DNA of 64,000 bases from Gnomoniopsis sp. IMI 355080 (Eukaryota; Ascomycota; Sordariomycetes; Diaporthales; Gnomoniaceae), in contig JAPEVC010000112.1 of the NCBI GenBank assembly GCA_027946555.1, positions 54,642 to 118,641 on the forward strand, read 5' to 3'. The translations under genes and the position numbers were made by a program. Position 1 is the stretch's first letter, and each line of letters starts with the position of its first letter. The notes under the pieces were generated by a model that saw only the letters and a list, made by a program, of their open reading frames with translations, searched no databases and was not told the DNA's origin. Of this stretch, positions 45,423 to 57,239 are shown in pieces.

Positions 45423-46376
45423 TCAAATCCCACGATGACTCTCCTGATGGGAGACTGAGGCATGCCTCTCTGACCTTCCATGCCCATGATCGCCATGCTC
45501 AATGGATGGCTCACCAACGTGTTGGCGCAAGACCGACGGAGGCGCTTGAGCGGCATCGGTTGGATCTTTTCCATGCATAGCACCTGATCTTAGAAATTGT
45601 TAGTATCGTAACTATAAACAATGCGGAACAAATGGTAGATAGTAACTTACTTACGACAAAGTCTTGTTTCCGCCATAGGTCTTGGATCCGTCCAAGTCGC
45701 TGTCCACCCGCGGGTCAGCCTTATTGAGAAGGTCCGACTTGTGAGGGCCGGCAGTGTTGGCGGCTGGTCCAGGTCCAGAGCCAATGTGAGCGGTGCCAGC
45801 AGCACCAGGAGCGCCACGGTGGTCACGGTCGCTGTCGATTCTTGGGTCGGCAGCGTTGGCGGCCCGTGAGTTGTGAGTGCCGTGAGTGCCAGTTGGGTCG
45901 TTGTAACCCGTCATACCCGGGCCACCAGTGGTAGAGTTGTAGCCAGTGGCGCCTGTGTTGTCATAGCCAGTTGTGCCGTGAGTGCCGTGGGTGCCGTGAG
46001 TGCCATGGGTACCGTGGGTGGCACGGTTGTCGCGGTCGCTGTCGACGCGAGGGTCGGCAGCATTTGCGACTCTTGAACCGTGAGGTCCATGAACACCCTC
46101 AGGGTCATTGTAGCCGGTCACGTTTGAGCCTCCAACACCTCCAACACCAGCGCCAGTGGTGTGACCGGTGTGTGTTGAGTGACCAGTGGTGTGCGTGTTG
46201 TGTCCAGTGTGTCCGACACCGGTGCTTGGGTTAGCACGGTGGTCACGGTCACTGTCAATCCTTGGGTCGGCAGCATTTGCAGCACGGGAGTTGTGGGTGC
46301 CGTGGGTGCCTTCGGGGAGCTCGCTCTGCTTGTCGCTGTGGAGAGCCTCCTTGACCTTGTTAACGAGTCCAGACAT
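45423..46376 (-). CDS. Hydrophilic repeat protein with DPRxDSDxD motifs (stress/LEA-like)
   Basis: Exons 46376-45655 and 45588-45423 join through a 66-base intron (donor GTAAGT, branch ACTAAC, acceptor CTAAG) in phase 2 to 295 residues. The N-terminus MSGLVNKVKEALHSDK is an amphipathic helix. The rest is very hydrophilic and without large hydrophobics: four ADPR[IV]DSD[RL]D motifs, three of them preceded by AANAA or VANAA, separated by THG, HTG and TGY repeats. Such fungal proteins are often highly induced in stress, dormancy or conidia and resemble Hsp12/LEA-type protectants; this role is inferred from composition. Without exon 2 the frame would stop right after ...KTLS; the second exon adds a His-rich tail (GDHGHGRSERHASVSHQES). 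Confidence 0.75.
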
Positions 46377-49300
46377 ATTGGATAGTTTGGTGATTGGTGA
46401 TTGTGAAGGTAAGTGTAGGTATTGTAGGTGGAAGTTGAAGAGTGTTTTGAGTAGTGGGTATCAAATTATTGGTGTTGGTGTTGATAATGCAAAAGGAATT
46501 TCGAGTGTGGAAGGCGGGTAAGAAGGAACACTCTTATATCCCACGAGCTACGGGAGAAGTCACAACGCGACACACTAGAATTGCATCATTTTGATTGCAA
46601 CTTCGTGGCAAGCACGACGTGTTTTCCTGCAAGCGAGCAAGCAGTTTCAACCTTTCGCCCAAGGTATGAGGCTACTCTGATCTGTCGTCATCGTGCCTTG
46701 TCGCGAAGTCTACAACGATGCAGTATCCAAGACATAAGCGGGGCGGCCTGGGGCGGCCTCCCGTCATCAGGCTACCAACTACAATTGTCCGGGACGATCA
46801 AGGTCGATCCATTGGCCTCCTACGTGTTCGTCCAGTAAATTCTAATCAAGTCAGCCCAGTCTCGTAAGCCGTGCAATCTGGGGAATGCAAGGGACCTGGA
46901 CCCCACCCCCGAAAGTAAGCTATGTAATCGCGATCTCGTGACCTTGTCTAGTCCGAATATGTCGCGTAAAACTGTGCAACTACTCTTAGCCGGCGGGCTA
47001 GTTGCCAACTTCTTCAACAGCGTATGGCCCACGGCATGAAGCTGGCGTCACTGCAGCCGCAAAACGTCTCAGCTCTTTGACGTTCCCTCGCAAGCTCCCT
47101 CATGCAAGGAGGGGCCATGACGAGGTTGGGAGCATCTGAAGTCCCATTGGAGTTGGAGCTACCGCTAGCTTCCAAGCAACGCCACGTTTGAGAAATCCAA
47201 GATTCACTCGAGAGGGGACCCACGTTAAAGATCAAGTCTAGATTTTCAAAGCGGATCTGGAATGAATCAAGAAACAAATTAGGCAAGCGAGGGACCAGGC
47301 AAAGAAGGTCTTCCGAAAAGAGGCACGGACGTCGTCATGATGAGCGCAACATTCAAGGTCTTATCGATTGTCGGCATTGTCGATCATGTGGCGTTACTAG
47401 CCACTTCTCAGGGGTAGCTGTGGCGTATTTCGGGTAGATTTGCAGATTGACAAGAAGAGGCTCCACTAAGACGTCATAGCTGATTCAACGACGACGACGA
47501 CATGCCATTCTTCCGCCTGCCAAGACCATGCATCTTGTTCAGAACTCTCGCTGCGCCACTATTCGTTGTCAGACAGACGTGGAAGTGAGCGTCGCAGAGG
47601 CAAATCCGGCAAAGAAGCCCTACCAAGCGCGAATCGCCAGGCCAAGTCAGAGGACCGAAGGTAGGCAGTCACGGCATCTGTACAGAAAATGTGCAAATGG
47701 TCTCACCGCCATAGGCAATCTTCACCAGATAGGTGGCAATCTAGTCCCAAAACTAAGGACAAAACTAAGAACATGTCAGATACTGCGCTCTATTGCCCGC
47801 GTTACTGCTTCCCACTTTGGTCGTCCCCGTGAAGGAGGCCTGCCTACCTAGGTAGGTAAGTAGGTATACGATAATATGGGACAACCTCAAGAGCATTGGT
47901 GCTACACTAGGGTACCTAGATGTGTTACGAGGTTTTTGCGGTGACCGATGTGTCTGAATTGCGCTCATTTCTACTCTTCTACCCAAGGCACAACACTGAG
48001 TATATTCAGAAGTACACATAGCATTGCCCCCGGAGAGGAAGACATGAAGGTGGGTTGCATTTTAAGTGCGCTGACTTTGATTCTTTGAGCATTGCGACAT
48101 CACCCAACCCCAACGCTGCCAAGGCAGGATTGTAGCACCACCTGGCACGATGCGTTAATATGTACGATGCCTCGCTTCTAGCAAATTACACAATATGTTC
48201 GCCAAGTGTTTGTGAGGCCCTATGAGACGGCACGGATCAAATCAGAGGAGACCACATCAGTCGAGTGAATTTGTGACAACTGAGCGGGGAAAGAAAATGA
48301 CAACCTGCAACTACTATCAAATGAGGACGTGGGATGATATCCGTTGATGAAAATACGTTTGTTTCCCAAACGTTCCCTCGAAACATTAGTAGAAAGGATC
48401 GAGAGCCAGTTTCTTCCTCGTTGCCGGTTTTGGAGTCATTTGAGGCCAGATACAGACACATGCACCAGCTTTGGCCGGGCTGACCTTTTAGTCTGTGCGG
48501 CAAATCTCATATGTACAGGCGATCAGATGTCGACCTCCCTCAAAACTGCCAAGCCATGGATGGGCAGATTATCGGAGGGATCATGCAAGAATCCGCGTCT
48601 GACATGATGATGTGTTTCCAGGTCTCGCAGATCCTCCCCGGTGGCGCCACCCGGTGTAAAACGATTCAGCCACTTTCAGATCTATCGTGAGTTTTAACTG
48701 CTAGTGCATCAACTTGATTGAATATGAAGCTATGGAGGATCGAATTGAAATGGTGAATGGAGTCTGATATAGTGTTGTGTTGTGTGCCGCAAACCAGCCG
48801 CGAAATATCCGCGCAGTCTAATGCGACCAATCACAGACTCTCATCTCAAGCTCCGGCTAACAACGACACCACCCAATTCGTATGCCTCGATGCCTTTGTT
48901 TTTTACCTTGGTTTACAACAACTATCAAAGTTTCAACGACTACTTAGCCCTCGCACGAAAGATGAGGATTATGCCGGGGCGACTCTAATCATAAGGCCAA
49001 GGGCGCCAGGCGCCAGGCCTAGGACTGCCAGCCAGTCTCAGGGTAAGGAGTCTTTGGACATGGCTGTAACAGTCAGTTCTCAAAAAGACTAAAAAAATAC
49101 CGGCACTCCCTGTTCTCCTGCAAATATTCCTGCCCCCGCCCCCCCCGGTATCCTGCGTGGTTGGTCATTATAGCAGACACAATAGAGTGATCGAGTCAGA
49201 CTGGGCTTTTCTTACCCTCACCACCACCAACTTGTAGCAATCAAACGTCAATCCAGTCCAATTTAGCCTCGTTTTAATCAAGGAATTCAAATAAACGTGG

Positions 49301-50054
49301 GCCGGGCATGGATACCTACGGAGGCCTCCCTTGGTTGGCTTAGATCGATGGTCCAGCCTGTGACCGGAGCTCATGTGGATCGGCAGGCGAAGCATGAACA
49401 TAAATGACAGTGTCGACTGCCCAGGCGGTGGTGTCATGATTCGTCGGTGTGGTGGATTTAAATGCCTGGCCCCACAAAGTTCTGATCAATTCAGATACCT
49501 AGATAGAATGATTGCCTATCAACGAAGCTTCCAATGCAGGATACGGTGACAGCTTTGACCTCTGTACAGCCTTATCAAGGGCTCGACACGTCACAAAAAC
49601 AAAGGAGATGTTTGTCATAGACGGTGGTGGTATCTGGATCCCATTGGCTGACTCACACCAACAATGCCAACCTGCTTCTGACTGTAATGGAATTGTTCCT
49701 CAGGTCTTATCAGCAAATTGTTACATTATCTACAGTATGTCATCAACTCCAATATGAATCTATCATTACTGGAGATTATATTATAAAGCGATTTAGTCAG
49801 CCCCTCCAAGCTGACACTATCTATTCAGGTAGGTAGAGGGTGTGATTCACAGGTGGAACGACGACGATCGCATCTTTGTATGCATGCTCTATTCTGATCA
49901 GATCTACGTAAGTCCGCCATCTCGGAGACTGGCCCTCTATGACTGGGACGGATACCTCTTCGTAGTTAATTAAAGGCTCTCATGTATTGAGTGCTGTGGA
50001 TCCTCCACTGAGAGCCTTGTTCAAAGCCACCACCGATGAAGGGCATGTAATACA
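46377..50054. other. Long intergenic region, no supportable gene
   Basis: 3.7 kb with only short frames. It includes the 14-bp palindrome at 47843-47856 and a C run near 49138-49146. A weakly protein-like minus frame (47014-47286) could not be extended convincingly. Confidence 0.45.
47843..47856. repeat. 14-bp palindrome CCTACCTAGGTAGG
   Basis: Perfect palindrome followed by TAAGTAGGTA. Same family as the sites at 10521 and 41531. Confidence 0.8.
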
Positions 50055-51627
50055 TCAAGTGTAGGTAATGTTTCTTCCCGACATGGTTCTCATGGCAGAA
50101 TCAATCGCTGGTGCTTTCCTCTTTCGCCCTTGCTGATTCAGCCACACGCCGTCATTTTCGCCCGCGTCCTCGTCAATCCCGTCGTCTTCCAGCACCCTCG
50201 GCATCCAGGCTCGTATCTGTCCATCCATCTGTCCACTGTAGACCAACCCTGACGCATTAGTGCCACCAGGAACAGGGCCCATAGACCCATCACCACCGTG
50301 GCCACCGGATCCCCTCCACACCAGACTCGTGATGCGGTTACGAACCGACCTCTCCCCTGCGCGATTCGTTCTAACACCAGCAATCTGAGAACCTGGAGCT
50401 CGGAGACGGTTAATGATCGTGCCATCGTGTAATTCCATGACCAGAATCTCTGTTTCGTTCGGCCAAAATAGCAGCTCCTTCTTTGGCTGTGTGAGTCCGA
50501 CGGGCGTGACAAACATGGGCACGTTCGCCAGCTGGCCATTTCTTATGCTCGGTCCGAAGCTTGCGAGGGTGTTAGCTCCAGTCGCGGCGTCCCAGACACG
50601 AATCCGGCGATCGTGACCCGCAGAAACGATGTACGCGCCATCGTCAGACCATGTGAGGCCGTTCACTGGGCCTTCATGTGCCTTGGCCGAGAGGCGATAG
50701 CCTCTATTCCAGGGATTGTTGCCATGAGGGTTGGCATTGGGTCCACGCCCGAAGAGCCCCAAGCTATCCTCCTGATCTAGCAAACCCAAGAGGGAGTTGG
50801 AACGCCGGATGTCCCAGATACGCACAGCGCCGTCGAGCGTGCCGCTGGCGAGGATGTGTTCATGGCGTGGAGACCAAGCGAGGGACAGAACCGCACCACC
50901 GCTGGAAATTTGACTGGGCGCTACGAGTGTTTTCACGGCTGCGTTTGACCGCAAGTCGACAAGGCGGACAGCGGGATGGGCTAAGCCGCATGCAACGAGA
51001 AGATGGTCGGCGACTGGTGAGATGGCATGGGTGTACATCTTGGACCCTAGATCCCAGTTACCGGAGAGTTGTGCGCCTTCGGTTGCCCATAGCTTGAGAG
51101 TTTGATCATAGGAGCTAGAAAGGAAGGCCTCGGGGTCGATAGGAAAGAAGGACAGCTGCGTGATGCCGAACTTGTGCGCCTTGGTATTGTCATTGGAGCG
51201 ATTGATGATTCCCAATGGCTTGTAAGTGTGTGCGTGGTTGGGATTCCCACACTGCTCCAGATCCCATAGCTTGATCGTCGCGTCGGAACCGCCTGAAATC
51301 AGTCTGGAAGCAGTGTGTTAGCTAGCTAGCATGTATAGGTAGCGGGATGATAGATGCATCTTACACCCTCCCATTGAATCTCTCGAGCGCCAATGCTTGC
51401 ACTCCGGCTTGATGCGCCCACAGATCTAGCCTCTCATCGTGACCGGCTGAATCGGCAAAGCCAGAGCCCACACGACCCTTTCCAGATGTGGCGATGCCTT
51501 TGTGGCCTCCGTCAAAGCGGTGTTGAGGCACTGGTTGGAAGGTTTGCAAGAGTTTCGTCGTCACCTGCTTTGTGAAGTCTTTAGGGCCAAGTTTGCCCAG
51601 CTCTCGGTCAAACAGTCTAGAATTCAT
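50055..51627 (-). CDS. ERCC8/CSA-like WD40 protein (DNA repair)
   Basis: Exons 51627-51365 and 51303-50055 (intron 61 bases, phase 2) give 503 residues. The start MNSRLFDRELGKLGPKDF, with RFDGGHKGI and then AHQAGVQALALERFNGRVLISGGSDATIKLWDLEQ, matches fungal ERCC8 (CSA) orthologues. At least six WD repeats are visible (SSSYDQTLKLW, ASGTLDGAVRIWD, SAGHDRRIRVWD, YSGQMDGQIRAW). CSA is the substrate receptor of a CUL4-DDB1 ligase that helps RNA polymerase II stalled at lesions (transcription-coupled repair) in the nucleus. The acidic DEDAGEND stretch and basic KRK tail near the C-terminus may be a nuclear signal. The gene is divergent from the Rrn10-like gene. Confidence 0.8.
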
Positions 51628-52003
51628 GGCTATTGATCATTGCGTCGTCAAGAACCCACTTTCATGGGATATTAAGGTGGATCTAAAGCTGTGAAGTTGG
51701 CTCGATAGCAAATGGCAAATGTGAGTGAGACGAGACTGGATGCTGACTACATATGATGTCGTTGGCATTCACAATGCGCTGAGACTATGAACGGCTGCTA
51801 ACCCCAGACCCGAGGTCGCAGCGCAATCGGGAACCCTTCTGTTGAGACCCCTCATTCAATTTTCGCCTTTTCCCTGCCGCTTCAATGCCAACCTCACAAC
51901 TACAACACCAAAATACAGATCAATGCAGCATGTTATGCAATACCATTGATTGTCCAAATGATTGTATCGTCATTGACTGGCTTCAAATCACAACCCTCCC
52001 AAC
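51628..52003. promoter_or_regulatory. Bidirectional promoter, 376 bp
   Basis: The short gap between the ATGs of the ERCC8-like and Rrn10-like genes must serve both. It is pyrimidine-rich towards the right-hand gene. No TATA box or specific operator was recognised. Confidence 0.5.
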
Positions 52004-52743
52004 ATGACCTCCCAAAATCGCCAGGCGGGCACCTACTTGTTCACCCAGGACACCTCCGACACGGGCACAGACTACGAGCCAGCGAAACAGAGGCTCGCCA
52101 CTGTCTATGATGCAGTGGCTGGTATGTCTAGCTTCATTCCACTTCTTTCGCAGAACCTGCTTGACACGTGATGACAGGGCGAGTATCTCTCAAATTTTCG
52201 AAAGATTCAGCAGTTAGCGGGAGCCGCAAAACCTCGTCCGGCCACCACCAGCTTGCCGATCCCGTTTTGGCTCCAGAAGAGGTCTTATTCTCTCGAAAGA
52301 ATGCACCGCAGAGATATGCAGAGCATGACATCTATTTTGCGCACGAGAGCCTCCCAGATGGCGGCCGTGGCGCCTTACCCGACAGCGACGTGCTCAAGGC
52401 CATGCATGGGTATGCGAGTCACTTCTATGAAGCGCTGGATCAGCGTCTAGATTCGACGGGACGGGGGAAAGCAAGGCCCGTGGATGAGCGGAGTATGGAT
52501 GAGACTGCGCTGCTCGCATTCGGAATCCTGATCGAGGAGGCAGCTCGAGCTAGTCTGGGAAAAGACGGGGACGTGGTCTTCACCGAGGGCGTGGTGGACG
52601 ATGAGGCAGACCGAGACGATGAACCAGAAGCGCGTGCTGATGTTCGTCGCGGCTCGCAGACGTCTATCGGACTTGAAGCTGGCGAGGACTTCTGTCGGCG
52701 TAAGTATGCAAAACGCCGGAAGATCAAGGACGAGAGCGCTTAG
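52004..52743 (+). CDS. Rrn10-like protein (RNA polymerase I UAF subunit)
   Basis: Exons 52004-52121 and 52178-52743 (intron 56 bases, phase 1) give 227 residues. The middle block resembles yeast Rrn10: LPDSDVLKAMHGYASHFYE aligns with its PDIDLRVVHYYATQL segment, and SMDETALLAFGILIEEAA with its DETSLITLGLLIEKW segment. The C-terminal 60 residues are acidic, then end in a basic KYAKRRKIKDE likely to be a nuclear signal. Rrn10 belongs to the upstream activating factor that boosts RNA polymerase I initiation at rDNA. The fungal family is larger than the yeast protein (145 residues), and the extra length here is disordered. The assignment is by remembered motif similarity only. Confidence 0.55.
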
Positions 52744-55700
52744 AGTGCTAAGAGAGGGCGTGCTGTGCTCGACCACCATTGAGCCAAGGACCGGCACCAC
52801 CTCTCCGTCACGACACCCCGTCCATCACGAAACATGGGATACAATGGGCCCTTCGAGATCGGGAAGACTTCACAAAGAAGCAATTAGCCATTTGGTCGCA
52901 ATGCACTTGTGGGGTAATAATTTGATCATTATTTGTAAGATGGCATTGTATACCTATATACCGTGCGCAGTAGCGCTTGTGACTCGGTTGGATGCACGAA
53001 ACAACCGACTGCTACGGTACCCCACGGCCATCCTACTTCGCAATTCGGGTTCCATGTACATCGCAATCCGGTCACCAAGCATACAGAGATCGGACCATCT
53101 GTAAAACTCCCATCTTGAGGCTGATGATAGATCCGTTGACGCAGGTGTGGCATTCGGATCGAGCACTTGACAAGGGGTCTTTTTATGATAACCATGTGCT
53201 AGCAAGGATTCAACAACCTGGCTTAGCTGCGGGGACAAGGTAAGGCCCGTCTCGTCTGCGACCTCATTGTTGAGATGTCATATTTGGATAGCTGTTGACA
53301 CGTCTGAAAAGCGAGCATCGAATTCCACAAAGACCAGGATTGCCTTCTTGCAACTCGGCAGTCCACGTTTTCCGCAGCCTTGAGATCAGACAAGGTGCAT
53401 GAGGATCATCCTCGCGAAGTGCGCCTATGCCAACGAAAATCCCCGGGGAGTCAAGTGTCCGGCCACATTGCGATCTAAAAGGACACTGTCGCCCTCACCG
53501 CATTCCAAATTGATACAAGGAGCATGCAATGCCCGGTCCTGGGGGTTGCAATCGGTCATTTCCCAGCTTCATCGCAGGGGCACCAAAACGCGGCCCTTGG
53601 CGCCGTCGCTTCTGTTATTAGTACCGCGTCTCGCTTGCATGATCGCAAGAGCGTCCCGGGAAGGAAATTTGTTCGTAGTGGTGGACCTCTACTGCCCAGC
53701 TTCAGATATTGTACTTGAAAAGAAACCTTGTAGCAAGTGGCCCAAAGAGAGGCTGGCCCACCCGAGCTGCAGCACGCGATACAAAGAAGCACGATCACAA
53801 CCTCATCCTATCCTTTGCAGAGTGACATACCGGAAGTTGTGTCCCACGGAGTCACAAGATGGGAATGCTACACGTGTACTCAGAACACACCTCCTCCGTT
53901 GAAACATTATACTCCCGTGGATGTTTCTGCGTACGGTTACACTGGCTCGCCAGTGGGGGTCATGTTCTCGCCTGGCCGCCTACTTACTTTGTTTGATAAA
54001 AATTGTTCTAGAGCGCACGCGATCACCGTTGCGACGCAAAGCCCGGGTTGCCGTTCGATTTCGCGGAGAGGATCTTCGAGATATGTCACACCAAGGCGTT
54101 CAAGGTGTGGCGCCGCAAGGTCGTTCATGCATTCACGAACCATGTCACATATTCACGAACCAGTTTCACATCAGGAGGTCCAGATTTTGCACTCATCCAC
54201 GGAGTCATCACACCCAGAACTCAGAATAATACATGGGTACTCATAACAGGGCGCTATAGGAGTTGCGCTGGTCCGCCACCCCTGCAGTAACAGACACTCT
54301 TCAAGGTGCTGTACTGGTCACAGAAGGGCCACTTCCCAGCATTAGCACCGCCAAAATTCGAGGCCAACGCCTTTATGGAAGCACTCACGTTGGCGCCTTG
54401 GTCTGTGGGTGGTGTTTGGTTCGACGGCGGGAACCGCTGTCCGTACCAAAATGAGAACAAGGCTTGCAGCTAATGCAGGACCTAAAGCACCCACCCGCGT
54501 TGTCGCCAACGAAAATACCCAGGCTGCCAGTTGAGAGCCAAGCCAACATATTCAGGGCTTCCATAAGAAAGTCGCATCCTTAAATTCTCGAATGGCACAA
54601 GTTGCTGTCATGCCGTCAACCGACCAAAAGTAGTATGCAACCTGTACGAACTCGATGTCTGTCGTGTAATACGTGTCACATGATCTTCGTCAATGATTGA
54701 GATCTGGGAGAGGAAACGGTCAAGATACGGAAGATAAAAAGCCTGCTCGACTTGCTTTTTATTCATATCGCTTGCACGAGGCGGTCAGTACTCAAGACGC
54801 GTCGACATTGCCGATTCAGAAGCCCCCTTGTGACCACGGCCATCGAGCAGAATTCTCATTTCTGAAAACCGACAGAAAGGTCAACTTCTGAGACCCACGC
54901 TGTCACGACCCTTTCAACCCGGGATGGTTGCCAAATCAATGACAGCTGCCCGCGGTGAGTCCGGCCAGACGGGCTGACGGGGCGGCAAAAAAGTTGACAG
55001 CTCACAAACAGGCGACCCGACACGCCGCGTCGGCCCCGCCGTTGCGAGATCTTCCCCAACATGCAAGAACCGCCGCATTCCCTCCACGGCCCTGACCGTC
55101 CCCGATATCGATCGGGATCCCGCGAACCTGGCGCCTGGTAACCAAGATTGATCCTTTGGTAATCGCCTCCCTTGCGTCCAAACTTCTGGCCCCGTGACAG
55201 TTAAGCGCCGCCGTCAAGGTCTCAGCCATCATACGCCACTCCGCCTGTACAACCAGGCTGCATTGCGTCGCCGCCAGATCGACCCAGATCTCCGGAATAT
55301 TTCAGGTACCAGGAATTTCATAGGCGGGCGGTGGGTTTCCGATCGTGTGCAGTAATCTCACGATATCAGAAGCTCTGCCCGAGGAAAAAGCAATAAGGCT
55401 GCAGGTCGCCTGAAACATCCGCATGACCTCGCGGGAGGAGTTCTGGGCCAGTGACCTGTCAGAAAGGTTCTTCATCGCCTTCCCGATCCAGGCTGGCAGA
55501 GGACCGACGTAAGACCACCAATCTTCAAAGCCTTACCGCGCACTCGACAGACTGACGGTCTCATAGCTGATGAATGGGTAGTCGTTGAGCATAGATTCTC
55601 ATATGCAATTAACGGTGTCTGGTACTGTGTTAGCTCCAAGCAAGACGCACCGTGCTGCACGCTGACTAATACGCACCCCTGGCACACTGAAGCATGTCTC

Positions 55701-57205
55701 GTCAGTTTGAGGTTGGTCTTGTGAATAGACTCGGATGCTGGGTTAGGTGTATGCTGTCTGGTTGAAAATCAAACTCAAACATATCAGCGGAAAGTATGTG
55801 ACCGTGAAGCAAGAAGCTCAGCAAGGTCAGAACTCAGTCAACGCTGTCGGGGTAAGTTAAAGTCATTCATTCTGGGGCGTTGGCCATGTGCTAATGGAGG
55901 AGCGAGTGCCAAGCCGGCTGCTACAAAGACACACGTGCCTCTTCCTTGAGCACATCGCGAATTGGATTCATTGTCTAATTGCGGCGCGAAAGCCTCCGTG
56001 TCATGTCCATTAACTTTGTGTTACGATTAGGGGACATTATCGACTGGCTGTCCCTGTCCGTCGCAGCGACAGTCTCGAGTGCTCCGACTTCGGGTCTGTG
56101 TCTGATACTTTATATTACGTGTCAAAGTGTTGACCTTGTAGTACTACCCTTACCTAGTCAGCACGTATGAAAATCGTCGAAATACGCAAGGGAAAGCTAC
56201 TGTTACCCTTTCGCAAACCTACATTCATTCGTACAAATTTGCTGGTCCGGCGGAGATTTCCTGTGACGAACCGCAAGATGAGGTTGCATCACATTGCTCC
56301 CCCCGGCTCCGTTGGGCAGGAAGATCGACCGCCGTATCCATGTTCACTGGCAGGGCCTTCACGATTTGAAACCCCCAAATAGACGAGACTACTGGAGATT
56401 CGACTCGTTTTGGTCTGAAAATCTCTGATTAGATCTCAACCCGGTAGCGAACCAGGTCTACGGATCAAGTGGTGCCTATCATACTTTGACTAACGTTGTC
56501 AATCTCCAAGAAAGAGAAAACAAGAGCCCCTGGATTGAGCACGGCCAGTAGGGACGTTGACCTCCAAAGTATCACGTGAAGGGGTTACATCGGAAGGAAG
56601 TGTCGGTGACATGGACCTCTTCCGTTGGCGTTAGCATGCGCTTACTATGTACACTACTTGACGGTATCGCGTATGTATTATCCAATGATACTATGGTATC
56701 CGTGCCTATTCTGCACGACATGTCTTCACTGGCCCTGTGAAACATGTCCCTGGTGCTTTACTTGAGGTTAGAGGCAGTTTAGCGAGTTTACCGCAGCACT
56801 AGCTGATAATGAAGACCTTGCGGTTGACGTGGCCTGGGTCGTGGATATCTCGATCCCTCCAGGAGGCTATCAAAACAGCAATTGGCGTCCCAGCTTCGCT
56901 AGCACGCTGCATTAGATGTCCTTTCGCGACACGCCATCTGCAAAATCTGGAATACCTTTCCAGTTCAGCTGTTTTGCAGCGATGAGAGCTTTATATTTGA
57001 ATTCCTGCACTTTCGGGCCCGCTGCTAGGGTGGGCCAGAACCAAGGTTGCTCTACCGGACGCCTGCATGTCTTCCTAGTTGCCATGTGCGTATATCAGTC
57101 CCCGTCTTCCAAGTCGGTACTATAGTCCCTCTTGCGCTGTCGGTTCTGACCGCAACACCAGACAATGACGCTGCTTGGTTCTTAACAAGCGCAAAAAAAA
57201 AAGAG

Positions 57206-57239
57206 GCGGTCTGATTTTTTTTTTTTCAAAGCAGACCGC
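57206..57239. repeat. 8-bp hairpin around a T run
   Basis: GCGGTCTG (57206-57213) and CAGACCGC (57232-57239) flank an 18-base loop dominated by twelve T. An A run lies just upstream and TTTTGC just downstream. Confidence 0.7.

Noticed and set aside
47014..47286. 90-codon minus frame with a possible upstream 42-base intron
   Set aside because: Could be linked to a short ATG-led segment at about 47337, but the donor is weak and no family is recognised.
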